Assembly: GCF_900167945.1 (NCBI RefSeq)
Contig: NZ_FUZA01000009.1
Location: 62,001 to 126,000 of the forward strand
DNA: 64,000 bases
Source: Dyadobacter psychrophilus
GTDB taxonomy: Bacteria > Bacteroidota > Bacteroidia > Cytophagales > Spirosomataceae
Direction of reading: 5' to 3'
This document shows, in pieces, positions 42,841-53,016 of the stretch. The position numbers and the translations under genes are program-made. The notes beneath the pieces were generated by a model. The model did not search any database, was not told the DNA's origin, and worked only from the letters and a program-made list of their open reading frames with translations. How positions within the stretch are numbered: position 1 is the stretch's first letter; each line of letters opens with the position of its first letter.

Positions 42841-42857
42841 AGCATTCTCCTTTTGCT

Positions 42858-44255
42858 TTATATTAATCCTTCAAACACGCCCGGGGCAAGTCCAAAGAGG
42901 ATCGTAAGGAATGTGGCAAGCAATAAAATGACCTGATAAAATGGCGCAACACGGATTTTGATCAGATCACCTTCTTTCAGATAAGATGAAATGATGACGC
43001 GGAAATAGTAATAGATACCAACAGCGGACATTAAAACGGCAATCACCGTAATCCAGATTATCCCTCTTTCCGCGGCACTGGTGAAGATGAAAAATTTACC
43101 CCAGAAACCAGCCGTTAAAGGAATTCCTGCTAATGACAGCATAGAAACCGCAAGCACGAATGCGAGCACGGGGTTTTGCTTAGCCAGACCATTAAAGGCT
43201 TCGTAACGCTCGTTAGGCTGCCCTTCGAATGTTTTTTCCTTTGAAACCAAAATTAACACTCCGAAAGCACATATCGTGGACAGTGAATAAGCCAACGAGT
43301 AAAATACAATTGCGCTTTGTGAAGGCTTGGTCAATGCGGTTAAAGCAATCAGCATGTAACCTGCGTGCGAAATCCCTGAGTAGGCGAGCATTCTTTTGAA
43401 GCTGTTCTGGCTTGTGGCGCCAATGTTCCCGACAAGAAGTGTAAGGACCGCTATGACGGCGATTATGATCCACCAAAAGCCATAGATTTCACTGAATGAT
43501 GTATTCAACAAACGGAAAAGTGCAGCAAAGCCTGCTGTTTTTACGATAGTTGACATAAATGTTGTAAAAATCGTAGGCGCGCCTTCATAAACATCGGGCG
43601 TCCAGAAATGGAATGGTGCGGCGGAAACCTTGAACAACATGCCGATTAGCAACAAAAGCAATCCGGCATACATAAGAAATGGTTGTGTTCCAGCCTGAAT
43701 GTTGGAAGCGAAGCCGTGAATGTGGCTTAGTTTGAAAGATCCTGTCGCCCCGTAAATCAAGGTCATGCCGAAAAGCATAAAACCGGTTGCGAAAGCGCCC
43801 ATCAGGAAATATTTCAGCGCAGCTTCATTGGAACGGAGGTTACGCTTGTTGCTTCCTGTCAAAATGTACATTGCAACAGACAGAATTTCAACGCCGATGA
43901 AAAGCATGATCATATGCTCAAATCCGATCATCATCAACGCGCCTACGAGCGAAAAAAGCATTAATCCATAATATTCTGCCGGTTCCGAATCCGGGTTGTC
44001 CTGAAAACCTCCTGAAATGGCCACGATCATAAAAGCCGAGAGCAAGACAATGCCATTGAATGCAAGCGTCAGATTATCAACACGAAGCATATCATAAAAA
44101 TACAGTAACGGCCCTTTGTTCCACTCCACGAAATTGCTGGCGATGGCAAGGACAAGGAAAAATAATACGGCAGGAAGTAAAATATTCTTTGATTTCGAAA
44201 AGCCCAGAAAGAGGGTTACGACGCCAAGAACAGACAACAATATTATGGGATACAT
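42858..44255 (-). CDS. nuoN: NADH-quinone oxidoreductase subunit N
   Basis: Antiporter-like membrane subunit of complex I. 465 residues, roughly 14 hydrophobic helices. The proton-channel Glu is seen in FIGVEILSVAMY, and Lys residues lie in SNKRNL and DVYEGAP, typical of NuoN. The gene starts 9 nt after nuoM's stop on the same strand, last of four. Length is normal for Bacteroidetes. Confidence 0.94.
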   Translation of the reverse strand: MYPIILLSVLGVVTLFLGFSKSKNILLPAVLFFLVLAIASNFVEWNKGPLLYFYDMLRVDNLTLAFNGIVLLSAFMIVAISGGFQDNPDSEPAEYYGLMLFSLVGALMMIGFEHMIMLFIGVEILSVAMYILTGSNKRNLRSNEAALKYFLMGAFATGFMLFGMTLIYGATGSFKLSHIHGFASNIQAGTQPFLMYAGLLLLLIGMLFKVSAAPFHFWTPDVYEGAPTIFTTFMSTIVKTAGFAALFRLLNTSFSEIYGFWWIIIAVIAVLTLLVGNIGATSQNSFKRMLAYSGISHAGYMLIALTALTKPSQSAIVFYSLAYSLSTICAFGVLILVSKEKTFEGQPNERYEAFNGLAKQNPVLAFVLAVSMLSLAGIPLTAGFWGKFFIFTSAAERGIIWITVIAVLMSAVGIYYYFRVIISSYLKEGDLIKIRVAPFYQVILLLATFLTILFGLAPGVFEGLI

Positions 44256-44263
44256 ATTTTTAC

Positions 44264-45712
44264 TTAGTTATTAACCATTTGTAAAAGCTGGCTTACAGCT
44301 GGCTCTGTTAATTTCAGAAACGTGTTGGGGTAAATGCCAATCCAGAAAACCATGATAACCAAGGGCAAAAGCACAGCGCGCTCACTCATGGTAAGGTCCT
44401 GAAAACCTTCAACCCATTTGGAGCGAGGCCCAAACATGGATTTTTGAAACAGGCGCAGCATATAAACCGACCCAAGAATGATGGTAAGACCGGCGATGGC
44501 GCCGAGCCAGCCATCATATTGGAAAACACTGGATAACAGCAGGAATTCGCCAACGAAACCGTTTGTCAACGGAAGCGCAACGCTTCCCAGCAGCAATATC
44601 ATAAAGTAAACGCTCAAATGCGGCGTGCTTTGCGTAATGCCGCCCAGCTGATCCAGATAGCGGGTTTTGGTGCGGGCATAAATAATGTCAATGATGAAGA
44701 AAAGACCGATTACATTGATTCCATGGGCAAGCATTTGAATAAGCGCTCCCTGCAAGCCGTTGATCGAATAAGAGAAAACACCTGCGGCCATCAAGCCAAC
44801 GTGCGCAAAGGACGAGTAAGCGATCAAACGCTTCATGTCGCTTTGCTGAATGGCAATGATAGAACCGTAAATGATGCCGATTACAGAAAGGACCATTGCC
44901 ATTGTGCCCCAGATTTCCATGCCTCCCGGAACGATCGGAAGTAGAAACCGGATCAATCCATAAACCCCCATTTTCAACATGATCCCGGAAAGCAGCATGG
45001 TTGCTGGCGTAGGAGATTCTGTGTAAGTGTCTGGTTGCCAGGTATGGAAAGGGAAAAGTGGCATTTTGATCGCAAAGGCAATGAAAAATGCCCAGAATAT
45101 GAAGCCTTGTGTTTGCTGCGGCAGTTGTAGTTGGTAAAATGCAGTGATCTCAGAAGTATGCGTGCCAGGTGTTTGGTAATACAAATAAACCAGCCCAACC
45201 AACATTAACAAGCTTCCGAAAATGGTGTAAATGAAGAACTTGAATGTTACTTTCAAACGATTTTCTCCGCCCCAGATCGCAGCAAGGAAGTAAACCGGAA
45301 TCAGCGCAGCTTCGAAAAACAAATAGAATAAAAACGCATCCGTAGCCGTAAAAACACCGATTAATGCTGCTTCCATGAACAGAATCAAGGAATAGAATGA
45401 AGCAGGTTTTCTGTAATCGTGATTAAAGGCGGAAAGGATTATAAGCGGTGTCAGAAATGTTGTAAGCAGGACGAGAACCAGGCTGATCCCGTCGATGCCG
45501 GCGGCGAAAGAAATGCCTCCTGATGCCAGCCAGGCATACTTGAAACTGAATTGCGTACCCGCAGCCGGATCAAATTGCAGCCAGGTGGCAACGGCAACGC
45601 CAAGCACAGCCAAACCGCTCACCAAAGCAACCTGCTTCGCCAGGCGTTCGCCTGATAGCAGCGTAAGAACACCTGCGGCAATGGGTAAAAGTATTAAAAG
45701 AAGAGTAAGCAT
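44264..45712 (-). CDS. nuoM: NADH-quinone oxidoreductase subunit M
   Basis: Antiporter-like proton-pumping subunit of complex I. 482 residues with about 14 membrane helices. FFEAALIPVYFLAAIWGG holds the conserved Glu, and KMPLFPFHTWQPDTYTESP has the key Lys. SDMKRLIAYSSFAHVG is typical. It lies 47 nt downstream of nuoL. Compared with E. coli's 509 residues it is a little short at the ends. Confidence 0.95.
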   Translation of the reverse strand: MLTLLLILLPIAAGVLTLLSGERLAKQVALVSGLAVLGVAVATWLQFDPAAGTQFSFKYAWLASGGISFAAGIDGISLVLVLLTTFLTPLIILSAFNHDYRKPASFYSLILFMEAALIGVFTATDAFLFYLFFEAALIPVYFLAAIWGGENRLKVTFKFFIYTIFGSLLMLVGLVYLYYQTPGTHTSEITAFYQLQLPQQTQGFIFWAFFIAFAIKMPLFPFHTWQPDTYTESPTPATMLLSGIMLKMGVYGLIRFLLPIVPGGMEIWGTMAMVLSVIGIIYGSIIAIQQSDMKRLIAYSSFAHVGLMAAGVFSYSINGLQGALIQMLAHGINVIGLFFIIDIIYARTKTRYLDQLGGITQSTPHLSVYFMILLLGSVALPLTNGFVGEFLLLSSVFQYDGWLGAIAGLTIILGSVYMLRLFQKSMFGPRSKWVEGFQDLTMSERAVLLPLVIMVFWIGIYPNTFLKLTEPAVSQLLQMVNN

Positions 45713-45759
45713 ATTTTCAAGTCAACGGTCAGCAACAAATGGTGAACGGATTTTAATGA

Positions 45760-47676
45760 TCAAAGTAAAAGCTTCCAGAATAATATAACCACAATGCCTA
45801 AAACCATGGCAAAAACATAGTCTCCTGTGGATCCCGTCTGTGTTTTTTTCAAAAGCCCTGCTAAAAACTGTGTTAATCTGACGAATGCATTTACAACCAG
45901 ATCAATGAAAAATTCTCCGAAACTGTAAAGGACATTGGATAAGGTTTTGATCGGTTTTACAAACACATTGTCGTAAAGCTCATCCACATAATATTTATTG
46001 TAAACCAAACCTTGCAATGCTGATTTTGGCTGAGAGTCGGGCGCTGGAACAGATGCTTTTTGAACATACATCACATAAGCCACCACCGCCGAAACCAACG
46101 CTACGGCCACCGAAACGCCCATTAACAAATATTCCTCTGAATGCGAAAGCTCCGTAGGCAAGAAAGCCGCAGGATTAACCTGACGACTTGCATCGTACAA
46201 TGGGCTCATGAACTCGGCCAGATGGTGCGTGCCGTGCAAAGCTTCCGGAACGCCGATAAAACCGCCTAGTGCTGATAAAACTGCTAGAATGATCAGCGGA
46301 ATGGTCATGGAAGCAGGCGACTCGTGCAAATGATGCTCCTGCTCGTGCGTGCCGCGGAATGTTCCGAAAAACGTAAGGAAAAGCAGACGGAACATGTAGA
46401 AAGAAGTCATTAATGAGCCCAAAACCCCGATTACCCAAAGCAATTTGTTGTGTTCAAAAACATGAGCTAAGATTTCATCTTTCGAGAAAAACCCTGCAAA
46501 TGGCGGGATTCCGGAAATCGCAATCGTTGCGATCAGGAATGTCAGGAATGTGATCGGAAGTTTTTTCCGCAGACCACCCATGGAGCGGATATCCTGCTCG
46601 TCGGACATGGCGTGTATCACGCTACCAGCGCCGAGGAACAACAATGCCTTGAAAAAAGCGTGGGTAATGACGTGGAACATGGAAGCCGAATAAGCCATCG
46701 CGCCCAAGCCCATGAACATATAACCTAGCTGACTCACAGTGGAATAAGCCAGCACTTTTTTAATGTCGTTTTGTAAAAGACCAATGGAAGCCGCAAACAA
46801 TGCTGTCGCCGCACCGATAATGCCGACGATTTCCAATGTAGAAGGAGCCAGCGAATAGAGGACATTGGAACGGATCACCATATAAATGCCCGCTGTAACC
46901 ATTGTAGCCGCGTGAATAAGCGCAGAAACAGGCGTTGGACCTGCCATTGCGTCTGGTAACCAGGTGTACAACGGAATTTGCGCCGATTTTCCCATTGCCC
47001 CAATAAAAAGGAACAATGTAATGGTAATGATCACCGGATCACCGATTTCAAAATCCGTTGCCTTGCTGAAAACCTCCAGATATTCAACTGAACCGAATGT
47101 GGAAATGATCGTGAAAATTCCCAATAGGAAACCTAAGTCTCCCACGCGGTTCATAATGAATGCCTTGCGGGCAGCATTGTTGTAATTTGTGTTTTTATTC
47201 CAAAATCCGATCAGCAGGTAAGAACACAACCCGACACCTTCCCAACCAATGAACATGATCACATAATTGGAACCCAAAACGAGCAGCAACATGAAGAACA
47301 AAAACAGGTTGAGATAAGCGAAAAACTTACCAAAACCTTCATCGTGATGCATGTAGCCGATGGAATAAATGTGGATTAGTGAACCAACTCCTGTAATGAT
47401 CATCAGCATTAAGAGTGAAAGCTGATCAACCTGGAAGGAGAATGGAATGTTCAGATTGCCAACCGTGATCCAGTCAAATAGCGGCACGATAACCGGCTGA
47501 CTTCCAGCAGCAATGAACGCATTGAATGTCATCACCGACAGCACGAAACTGCCTACAACAGCCAATGTTCCGATAATGCCGACAGCGCCTTTGGGTATAG
47601 TCTTAAATCCAATTCCATTGATCAGAAAACCAATCAGGGGTAAAAGTGGAATCAGAATGAGTAATGATGCAGACAT
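45760..47676 (-). CDS. nuoL: NADH-quinone oxidoreductase subunit L
   Basis: Largest antiporter-like subunit of complex I, with the lateral helix. 638 residues. FIGWEGVGLCSYLLIGFW carries the conserved Glu, and GKSAQIPLYTWLPDAMAGPTPVSALIHAATMV is diagnostic of NuoL. LQNDIKKVLAYSTVSQLGYM follows. The C-terminal region includes the long amphipathic helix and anchor (YNKYYVDELYDNVFVKP). The gene lies 30 nt downstream of nuoK. Confidence 0.96.
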   Translation of the reverse strand: MSASLLILIPLLPLIGFLINGIGFKTIPKGAVGIIGTLAVVGSFVLSVMTFNAFIAAGSQPVIVPLFDWITVGNLNIPFSFQVDQLSLLMLMIITGVGSLIHIYSIGYMHHDEGFGKFFAYLNLFLFFMLLLVLGSNYVIMFIGWEGVGLCSYLLIGFWNKNTNYNNAARKAFIMNRVGDLGFLLGIFTIISTFGSVEYLEVFSKATDFEIGDPVIITITLFLFIGAMGKSAQIPLYTWLPDAMAGPTPVSALIHAATMVTAGIYMVIRSNVLYSLAPSTLEIVGIIGAATALFAASIGLLQNDIKKVLAYSTVSQLGYMFMGLGAMAYSASMFHVITHAFFKALLFLGAGSVIHAMSDEQDIRSMGGLRKKLPITFLTFLIATIAISGIPPFAGFFSKDEILAHVFEHNKLLWVIGVLGSLMTSFYMFRLLFLTFFGTFRGTHEQEHHLHESPASMTIPLIILAVLSALGGFIGVPEALHGTHHLAEFMSPLYDASRQVNPAAFLPTELSHSEEYLLMGVSVAVALVSAVVAYVMYVQKASVPAPDSQPKSALQGLVYNKYYVDELYDNVFVKPIKTLSNVLYSFGEFFIDLVVNAFVRLTQFLAGLLKKTQTGSTGDYVFAMVLGIVVILFWKLLL

Positions 47677-47706
47677 GTTTATTTTTTAATCTTTATTAGC
47701 GGATGC

Positions 47707-48060
47707 TTACCACTTCAATTTGTTGAGAAATCCAATATCCGTATTCCTTGTGTTCCGGTAGATCATTACGATAATCGCAAGTCCCACAGCCACTTCCGCA
47801 GCGGCTACAGCCATGATAAAAAACACAAAAACCTGCCCGGAAGGATCAGATCTGTATGAAGAAAAAGCGATAAGGAGCAAGTTGGCAGCATTAAGCATCA
47901 ATTCAACAGACATGAAAATGATGATCGCATTGCGGCGTGTCAAAACACCGATGATACCAATCACAAAAAGTAAAGTGCTGAGAATGAGATAATGTTGTAG
48001 GGGAATATTCTGAATAACCGCTGGTATATTGACCTCTGGAATATTGGGGTTTGGGATCAT
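47707..48060 (-). CDS. nuoK: NADH-quinone oxidoreductase subunit K
   Basis: Small MrpC-like subunit of complex I. 117 residues with three hydrophobic helices; the conserved Glu residues are in [15 protein letters not shown] and [15 protein letters not shown]. The N-terminal extension of about 15 residues is Pro/Asn/Val-rich and hydrophobic. It is the first gene of the run K-L-M-N and has a clear promoter at 48115-48144. Upstream complex I genes (A to J) are not adjacent. Confidence 0.94.
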   Translation of the reverse strand: MIPNPNIPEVNIPAVIQNIPLQHYLILSTLLFVIGIIGVLTRRNAIIIFMSVELMLNAANLLLIAFSSYRSDPSGQVFVFFIMAVAAAEVAVGLAIIVMIYRNTRNTDIGFLNKLKW

Positions 48061-48114
48061 AGCAGGTTTACCTGGTTGGATATTCGGTTAAAATAGTCAA
48101 AAATAGATTTCCGG

Positions 48115-48144
48115 CAAAAATAGACATAAATCCTACTTACTCAA
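48115..48144 (-). promoter_or_regulatory. Bacteroidetes-type promoter for nuoKLMN
   Basis: On the minus strand TTG (48144-48142), 19 nt, then TATTTTTG (48122-48115), an exact TAnnTTTG with ideal spacing. Transcription would start near 48109. A second TATTTTTG box lies 17 nt further in (48105-48098), possibly a tandem start. Confidence 0.6.
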
Positions 48145-48164
48145 GTGAGTTGGTAACGATTATG

Positions 48165-48974
48165 TCAGCGCTGGGTCAATGCCCTTAGTTTAATTTCAGT
48201 CAGTTTTCTTTTGGTGTCCAATGGAAACTCGCCTTTCATCATCCAGTCGAAGAATGAAGGCTCGTTTTTCAAAACTTCCACAACGCGTTTTCCATTGTGT
48301 TTACCAAAATTGAAAACTTCTTCACCCTTATCATTATAGCACATGCGGCCGGCAAAGTCAATCAATTTGGAAGCGGTTAGCTCGTGCAATGCGGCCACAT
48401 CGTTTTTGATTGGTTCAGTCTCAACACCATGTGAATCAATGACTTTTACGCCTTCATATCGAGCGATTTGTCCTTGTAAAACTTCAAAAGTCGCAATGGT
48501 GTCTGCTTCTGCGCTGTGTGCATTCAGAAGCTCTTTTCCGCAATAAAATTTATAAGCCGCGCCCAGATTTCTAGGTTCCATCATATGGTAAATTCGCTGA
48601 GCGTCAACCGTTTTGCGATTTTTTAAGTCAAATTCAACACCAACACGCAGGAATTCTTCCACGAGCATGGGAATGTCAAACCGGTTGGAATTAAAACCCG
48701 CCAGATCGCATCCTTCCAGAAATGTTGCGAGGTTTTTGGCAATGCCTTTGAATGTGGGTGCGTCCTTGATGTCCTCGTCGTAAATGCCGTGGATAAGACT
48801 ACTTTCCAGCGGAATAGGCATTTCAGGATTGATCCTTCTTGTGCGGATTTCAGTTTCGCCGTTGGGAAGTGCCTTTACGACAGATATCTCAACAATACGG
48901 TCGCGGACGATATTGACTCCGGTTGTTTCAAGATCGAAAAAAGCCAAAGGCTTTTTCAGACGGAGGGTATGCAT
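48165..48974 (-). CDS. DEDDh 3'-5' exonuclease (DNA polymerase III epsilon-like)
   Basis: 269 residues. FFDLETTGVN (12-21) holds the first acidic pair (D14, E16). AGFNSNRFDIPML is the second motif, and NAHSAEADTIATFEVL the third with the His typical of DEDDh. The C-terminal ~70 residues (FGKHNGKRVVEVL, FFDWMMKGEF) form a small domain seen attached to such exonucleases in Bacteroidetes. It probably trims or proof-reads DNA, or degrades RNA. It lies 105 nt upstream of nuoK, on the same strand but with its own promoter in between, and 131 nt downstream of glpK. Confidence 0.9.
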   Translation of the reverse strand: MHTLRLKKPLAFFDLETTGVNIVRDRIVEISVVKALPNGETEIRTRRINPEMPIPLESSLIHGIYDEDIKDAPTFKGIAKNLATFLEGCDLAGFNSNRFDIPMLVEEFLRVGVEFDLKNRKTVDAQRIYHMMEPRNLGAAYKFYCGKELLNAHSAEADTIATFEVLQGQIARYEGVKVIDSHGVETEPIKNDVAALHELTASKLIDFAGRMCYNDKGEEVFNFGKHNGKRVVEVLKNEPSFFDWMMKGEFPLDTKRKLTEIKLRALTQR

Positions 48975-49017
48975 AAGGCACTCAAATTTGATTTTCGAGC
49001 CGTGAAGTTACGCCTAA

Positions 49018-49088
49018 ACATAAGATAGCGCAAGAAAGAGGTTAGTTTATACAGATTATAAAAAAGTTAAAATTGCGCTATCTTATGT
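49018..49088. repeat. 16-bp inverted repeat between glpK and the exonuclease gene
   Basis: ACATAAGATAGCGCAA (49018-49033) and TTGCGCTATCTTATGT (49073-49088) are perfect inverse complements separated by a 39-nt A/T-rich spacer. It lies 17 nt after the glpK stop on the minus strand. No run of T follows either arm, so it is not a simple terminator; operator, attenuator or processing stem are options. Confidence 0.75.
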
Positions 49089-49104
49089 CAGTCGCTAACA
49101 ATGC

Positions 49105-50610
49105 CTAATCCATCCAGCCATAAGATTTCGTAACCGCTTTTTGCCAGCCTTTGTAAAATTTATCCCTTGTCTCGTCTTCCATATCCGGGTTCCAGGTGTG
49201 GGCGATGGCCCAGTTGGCGGTGAGCTCGTCGGTGTTTTTCCAATAACCAACTGCGAGGCCTGCGGCGTAGGCTGCTCCTAATGCGGTGGTTTCGGCGATG
49301 GCTGGCGATACGACCTGCGTGTTTAGAATATCAGCCTGAAATTGCATGAGGAGCTCATTGGCGACCATTCCGCCGTCTACGCGCAGGGAGGAAAGCGCAA
49401 TGCCTGAATCTTGTTCCATAGCTCTTACAACGTCGACGGTCTGATAAGCAGACGCTTCCAGAACGGCCCGCGCAATATGACCTTTGTTCACATATCGGGT
49501 GAGCCCGGCGATAACTCCGCGCGCGTCGTTTCGCCAGTAAGGCGCGTATAACCCGGAAAATGCAGGCACAAAATAGGCCCCGCCGTTATCTTCAACAGTT
49601 TGTGCGAGTTGTTCAATGTCGCTGCTCTTTTGGATCAAACCCAAATTATCCCGCACCCATTGCACCAGGGCACCAGTGACAGCGACGCTGCCTTCCAAGG
49701 CATATTGAACGGGATTATCGCCAAACTTATAAGCAATGGTCGTTAGCAAACCATTTTCAGAGGTTTTGAGCTCGTCGCCTGTATTCATGACCAGGAAGCA
49801 GCCGGTTCCGTAAGTGTTTTTGGCCATTCCCGGCTTGAAACAGGTTTGGCCGACCAAAGCGGCATGCTGATCTCCCAGATCGCCCGCAACCGGCACGCCT
49901 GGCAGGATCTCATTGTTTACATAACCATAAATTTCGCTGCTGCTTTTAATGGCCGGAAGCATATTTTCGGGAATGTCGTAAGCAGCGAGCATTTCCTTGT
50001 CCCATTGCAATGTTTTAAGGTTCATGAGTTGCGTGCGGCTTGCATTGGTCACATCCGTTACGTGGATGCCGCCGTCGCCATGCGTCCCGCCCGTCAAATG
50101 CCAGATCAGGAATGTGTCCATGTTGCCAAAAATGGCTTCGCCTTTTTCAGCATCTTCACGAATTCCTTCCACATTATCGAGCAACCATTTCAGTTTCAAT
50201 CCACTAAAATAGGTTGAGACCGGAAGCCCGGTAATTTCCCGAAACTGGTTTAAGCCGCCTTCGCGTTCGTATTTTGCGACGAGATCTGTCGTTCGCGTAT
50301 CTTGCCAAACCAATGCATTATAGTAAGGCTTACCCGTGCGCTTGTTCCAGACAACCGTTGTTTCTCTTTGATTTGTAATGCCAATTGCTGCGATATCCGC
50401 TGCCGTTGCCGAAACATTGATCCGTGCAATTGCAATCACTTCCAATGTGTTTTTCCAGATTTCGGTCGGATTATGCTCCACCCAGCCCGGGTGCGGGTAA
50501 ATTTGCTCGTGTTCCTTTTGTCCAACTGAAACGATATTTCCCTGATGATTGAAGAGTATGCAACGCGTGCTTGTCGTTCCCTGGTCAATGGCGGCTACGT
50601 ATTTCGACAT
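49105..50610 (-). CDS. glpK: glycerol kinase
   Basis: Converts glycerol to glycerol 3-phosphate. 501 residues, standard. [10 protein letters not shown] (7-16) is the ATP-binding phosphate motif, NQRETTVVW holds substrate-binding Arg and Glu, and [13 protein letters not shown] carries the catalytic Asp. It ends with [13 protein letters not shown]. No glpF or glpD is adjacent. The downstream inverted repeat at 49018-49088 separates it from the exonuclease gene. Function is secure. Confidence 0.96.
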   Translation of the reverse strand: MSKYVAAIDQGTTSTRCILFNHQGNIVSVGQKEHEQIYPHPGWVEHNPTEIWKNTLEVIAIARINVSATAADIAAIGITNQRETTVVWNKRTGKPYYNALVWQDTRTTDLVAKYEREGGLNQFREITGLPVSTYFSGLKLKWLLDNVEGIREDAEKGEAIFGNMDTFLIWHLTGGTHGDGGIHVTDVTNASRTQLMNLKTLQWDKEMLAAYDIPENMLPAIKSSSEIYGYVNNEILPGVPVAGDLGDQHAALVGQTCFKPGMAKNTYGTGCFLVMNTGDELKTSENGLLTTIAYKFGDNPVQYALEGSVAVTGALVQWVRDNLGLIQKSSDIEQLAQTVEDNGGAYFVPAFSGLYAPYWRNDARGVIAGLTRYVNKGHIARAVLEASAYQTVDVVRAMEQDSGIALSSLRVDGGMVANELLMQFQADILNTQVVSPAIAETTALGAAYAAGLAVGYWKNTDELTANWAIAHTWNPDMEDETRDKFYKGWQKAVTKSYGWMD

Positions 50611-50716
50611 GGTGGTATTTTGATTGGCTTTTTTTGCAATAAAGTCAGTAATTAGAGAAAATTACCTGATAGGGACAAATCAGAACCCAAAATGAACCCT
50701 CACACACATTCGAAAA

Positions 50717-53014
50717 ATGAAGCGTAAATTCAAAATAGCCGGACTGGCTGTGCTGTCAGCAGTATGCTTGTTTTTAATCCTGGATTTCGCCTTCCCCTTT
50801 CAGCCCAAGATTAATTACGCAACCCAGGTAACCGACCACAAGGGCAATGTGATCCATGCTTTTTTGAGTAAAGAAGATAAGTGGCGCCTGTATGCAAATG
50901 TGTCAGAAATTACGCCGCTGCTGCGTAAGACATTGATTTACAAAGAAGATCAATATTTCTATGCGCATCTGGGCGTGAATCCTTTTGCCATTGTAAGGGC
51001 TGGGGTCCGTAACATTTTTACAGGGCGCAGAACTTCGGGTGCCTCTACCATAACGATGCAAGTGGTTCGGCTGATAGAGCCACGCAGGCGGACTTATCTG
51101 AACAAAATACTGGAAATCCACCGCGCCTTCCAGCTCGAATTGCATTATTCCAAAGCCGAGATCCTGCAAATGTATCTCAACCTGGTTCCTTACGGAGGTA
51201 ACATTGAAGGCATTAAGGCCGCTTCGCTGCTTTATTTTGGAAAACCGCCCCAGCTGCTTAGTCTGTCGGAAATTACAGCTTTGACCATTGTGCCTAACCG
51301 GCCGTCGAGTCTGCGGCCGGGGACGCGTAATGATGCATTGGTGGCTGCCCGGAATGTGTGGCTCCGCCGGTTTGAGGAAGAGCAGCTTTTTGATAAAAAT
51401 ATCATTCAGGATGCATTGAACGAGCCTTTGGTGGTGAAGCGCTTGCAAGCGCCGAAGCTCGCGCCACATTTGGCATTAAGGCTCAAAAAAGAACATCCAG
51501 ATCAGCCTGTAATCCATAGCCAGCTTAAAATCCAGCTGCAAAATCAGATTGAGGAGCAGGTTAAAAACTACATTAACCGCCGCAAAATGATGAACATTCA
51601 CAATGCATCGGTACTGGTGGTGAATAACGAGACTATGGAAGTGGAGGCTTACATTGGTTCGGCGGATTTTAATAACCCCTTCGACGGCGGTCAGGTGGAT
51701 GGCGTGAGAGCAGTTCGTTCACCTGGAAGCACCTTAAAACCATTGCTTTACGCCACAGCATTTGACCAAGGGTTCATCACTCCGAAAAACATCGTAAATG
51801 ACGTTCCGAGCAATTTCAGTGGCTATGAACCCGAAAATTTCGATCAACATTTCAATGGTCCGGTTACTGCGGAATTTGCCTTGGCCAATTCTTTGAACAT
51901 TCCCGCGGTGAAGATCTTGAAAGAAGTAAGCACGCCGGTTTTGATCTCAAAGCTTCGGAAAGCCGGATTTAAGACCATTGATAAACAGGCAAAAGATCTT
52001 GGACTTTCTATGATCCTGGGCGGCTGCGGTGTTACATTGGAAGAGTTAACACGCTTATTTGCAGCATTTTCCAATGATGGTGAACTAAAAAAGCTGCGTT
52101 ATTCCTCAGAAACGCCTTTGGATAAAAAAGGCACGCCGGTCATTTCTCAGGAAGCCGCCTATTTATTAACCAACATTCTCACCCAAATCACACGTCCCGA
52201 CTTGCCGACAAACTTCGATAACACCTATCATTTGCCCAAAATCGCGTGGAAAACGGGCACTTCGTATGGCAAGCGCGATGCATGGAGCATTGGTTATAAC
52301 CGCAGATATACAGTCGGCGTTTGGGTTGGTAATTTTTCCGGGGAAGGTGTTCCCGAACTCAGTGGCGCAAATACCGCGACACCATTGCTGTTTTCTATTT
52401 TTAATGCATTGGATTACAATTCACCGAAAGGCTGGTACCAAACGCCAGCTAATGTTTCTTTACGAAAAGTCTGTGCAGAAAGTGGCGATATTCCATCCGA
52501 ATTTTGCACACATCAAATTCTGGATCAATACATTACGGGCGTTTCTGCTTATAAGAAATGTCAGCATTTGCGATGGGTTTTTACAGATAAATCTGGGAAG
52601 ATTTCTTACTGCACGTATTGTATTCCTGAAAATGGTTTTGAAAAGCGAGCTTATGCCAATCTGGCGCCGGAATTAATTGCCTATAACGAGCTGCAAAAAA
52701 TCCCTTACCAAAAAATTCCGCCGCATAACCCTGATTGTGAGCGCGTTTTCCACGAAGGCCCGCCGTTGATCGTGAGCCCGAATGATGGTAGCGAATATTA
52801 TTTGCGGCCCGACGAGCCGCAACAGATTCAGTTGGGTTGCCAGACTTCCAATGATGTACAGGAAGTTTTCTGGTATATTAATGACAAACTAAGCAGGAAA
52901 TCGGTCCCGCATGAAAGTGTCTTTGTGAGCCTTCCATTAGGCCGGGTCAAAATTTCTTGTAGCGACGATAAGGGCCGGAATTCGAATATCTGGGTTACCG
53001 TCAAAAAGCTGTGA
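50717..53014 (+). CDS. pbpC: penicillin-binding protein 1C
   Basis: Bifunctional transglycosylase-transpeptidase. 765 residues. Residues 8-25 form the membrane anchor. The GT51 domain has the catalytic Glu in YKEDQYFYAHLGVNP (E77), and TSGASTITMQVVR. The transpeptidase SxxK is S338 in SPGSTLKPL, then SLN (ANSLNIPAVK) and KTGTS (K512). The C-terminal ~100 residues match the PbpC-specific biPBP_C domain (PPLIVSPNDGSEYYLRPDEPQQIQLGC). It converges with the M28 gene 2 nt away. In E. coli PbpC partners with an alpha-2-macroglobulin gene (yfhM), which is not in the window. Confidence 0.95.
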   Translation: MKRKFKIAGLAVLSAVCLFLILDFAFPFQPKINYATQVTDHKGNVIHAFLSKEDKWRLYANVSEITPLLRKTLIYKEDQYFYAHLGVNPFAIVRAGVRNIFTGRRTSGASTITMQVVRLIEPRRRTYLNKILEIHRAFQLELHYSKAEILQMYLNLVPYGGNIEGIKAASLLYFGKPPQLLSLSEITALTIVPNRPSSLRPGTRNDALVAARNVWLRRFEEEQLFDKNIIQDALNEPLVVKRLQAPKLAPHLALRLKKEHPDQPVIHSQLKIQLQNQIEEQVKNYINRRKMMNIHNASVLVVNNETMEVEAYIGSADFNNPFDGGQVDGVRAVRSPGSTLKPLLYATAFDQGFITPKNIVNDVPSNFSGYEPENFDQHFNGPVTAEFALANSLNIPAVKILKEVSTPVLISKLRKAGFKTIDKQAKDLGLSMILGGCGVTLEELTRLFAAFSNDGELKKLRYSSETPLDKKGTPVISQEAAYLLTNILTQITRPDLPTNFDNTYHLPKIAWKTGTSYGKRDAWSIGYNRRYTVGVWVGNFSGEGVPELSGANTATPLLFSIFNALDYNSPKGWYQTPANVSLRKVCAESGDIPSEFCTHQILDQYITGVSAYKKCQHLRWVFTDKSGKISYCTYCIPENGFEKRAYANLAPELIAYNELQKIPYQKIPPHNPDCERVFHEGPPLIVSPNDGSEYYLRPDEPQQIQLGCQTSNDVQEVFWYINDKLSRKSVPHESVFVSLPLGRVKISCSDDKGRNSNIWVTVKKL

Positions 53015-53016
53015 AA

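Noticed and set aside
50903-51469. 188-codon open frame antisense to pbpC
   Set aside because: Lies wholly inside a clear PbpC transglycosylase domain; amino acid composition is unlike a real protein.
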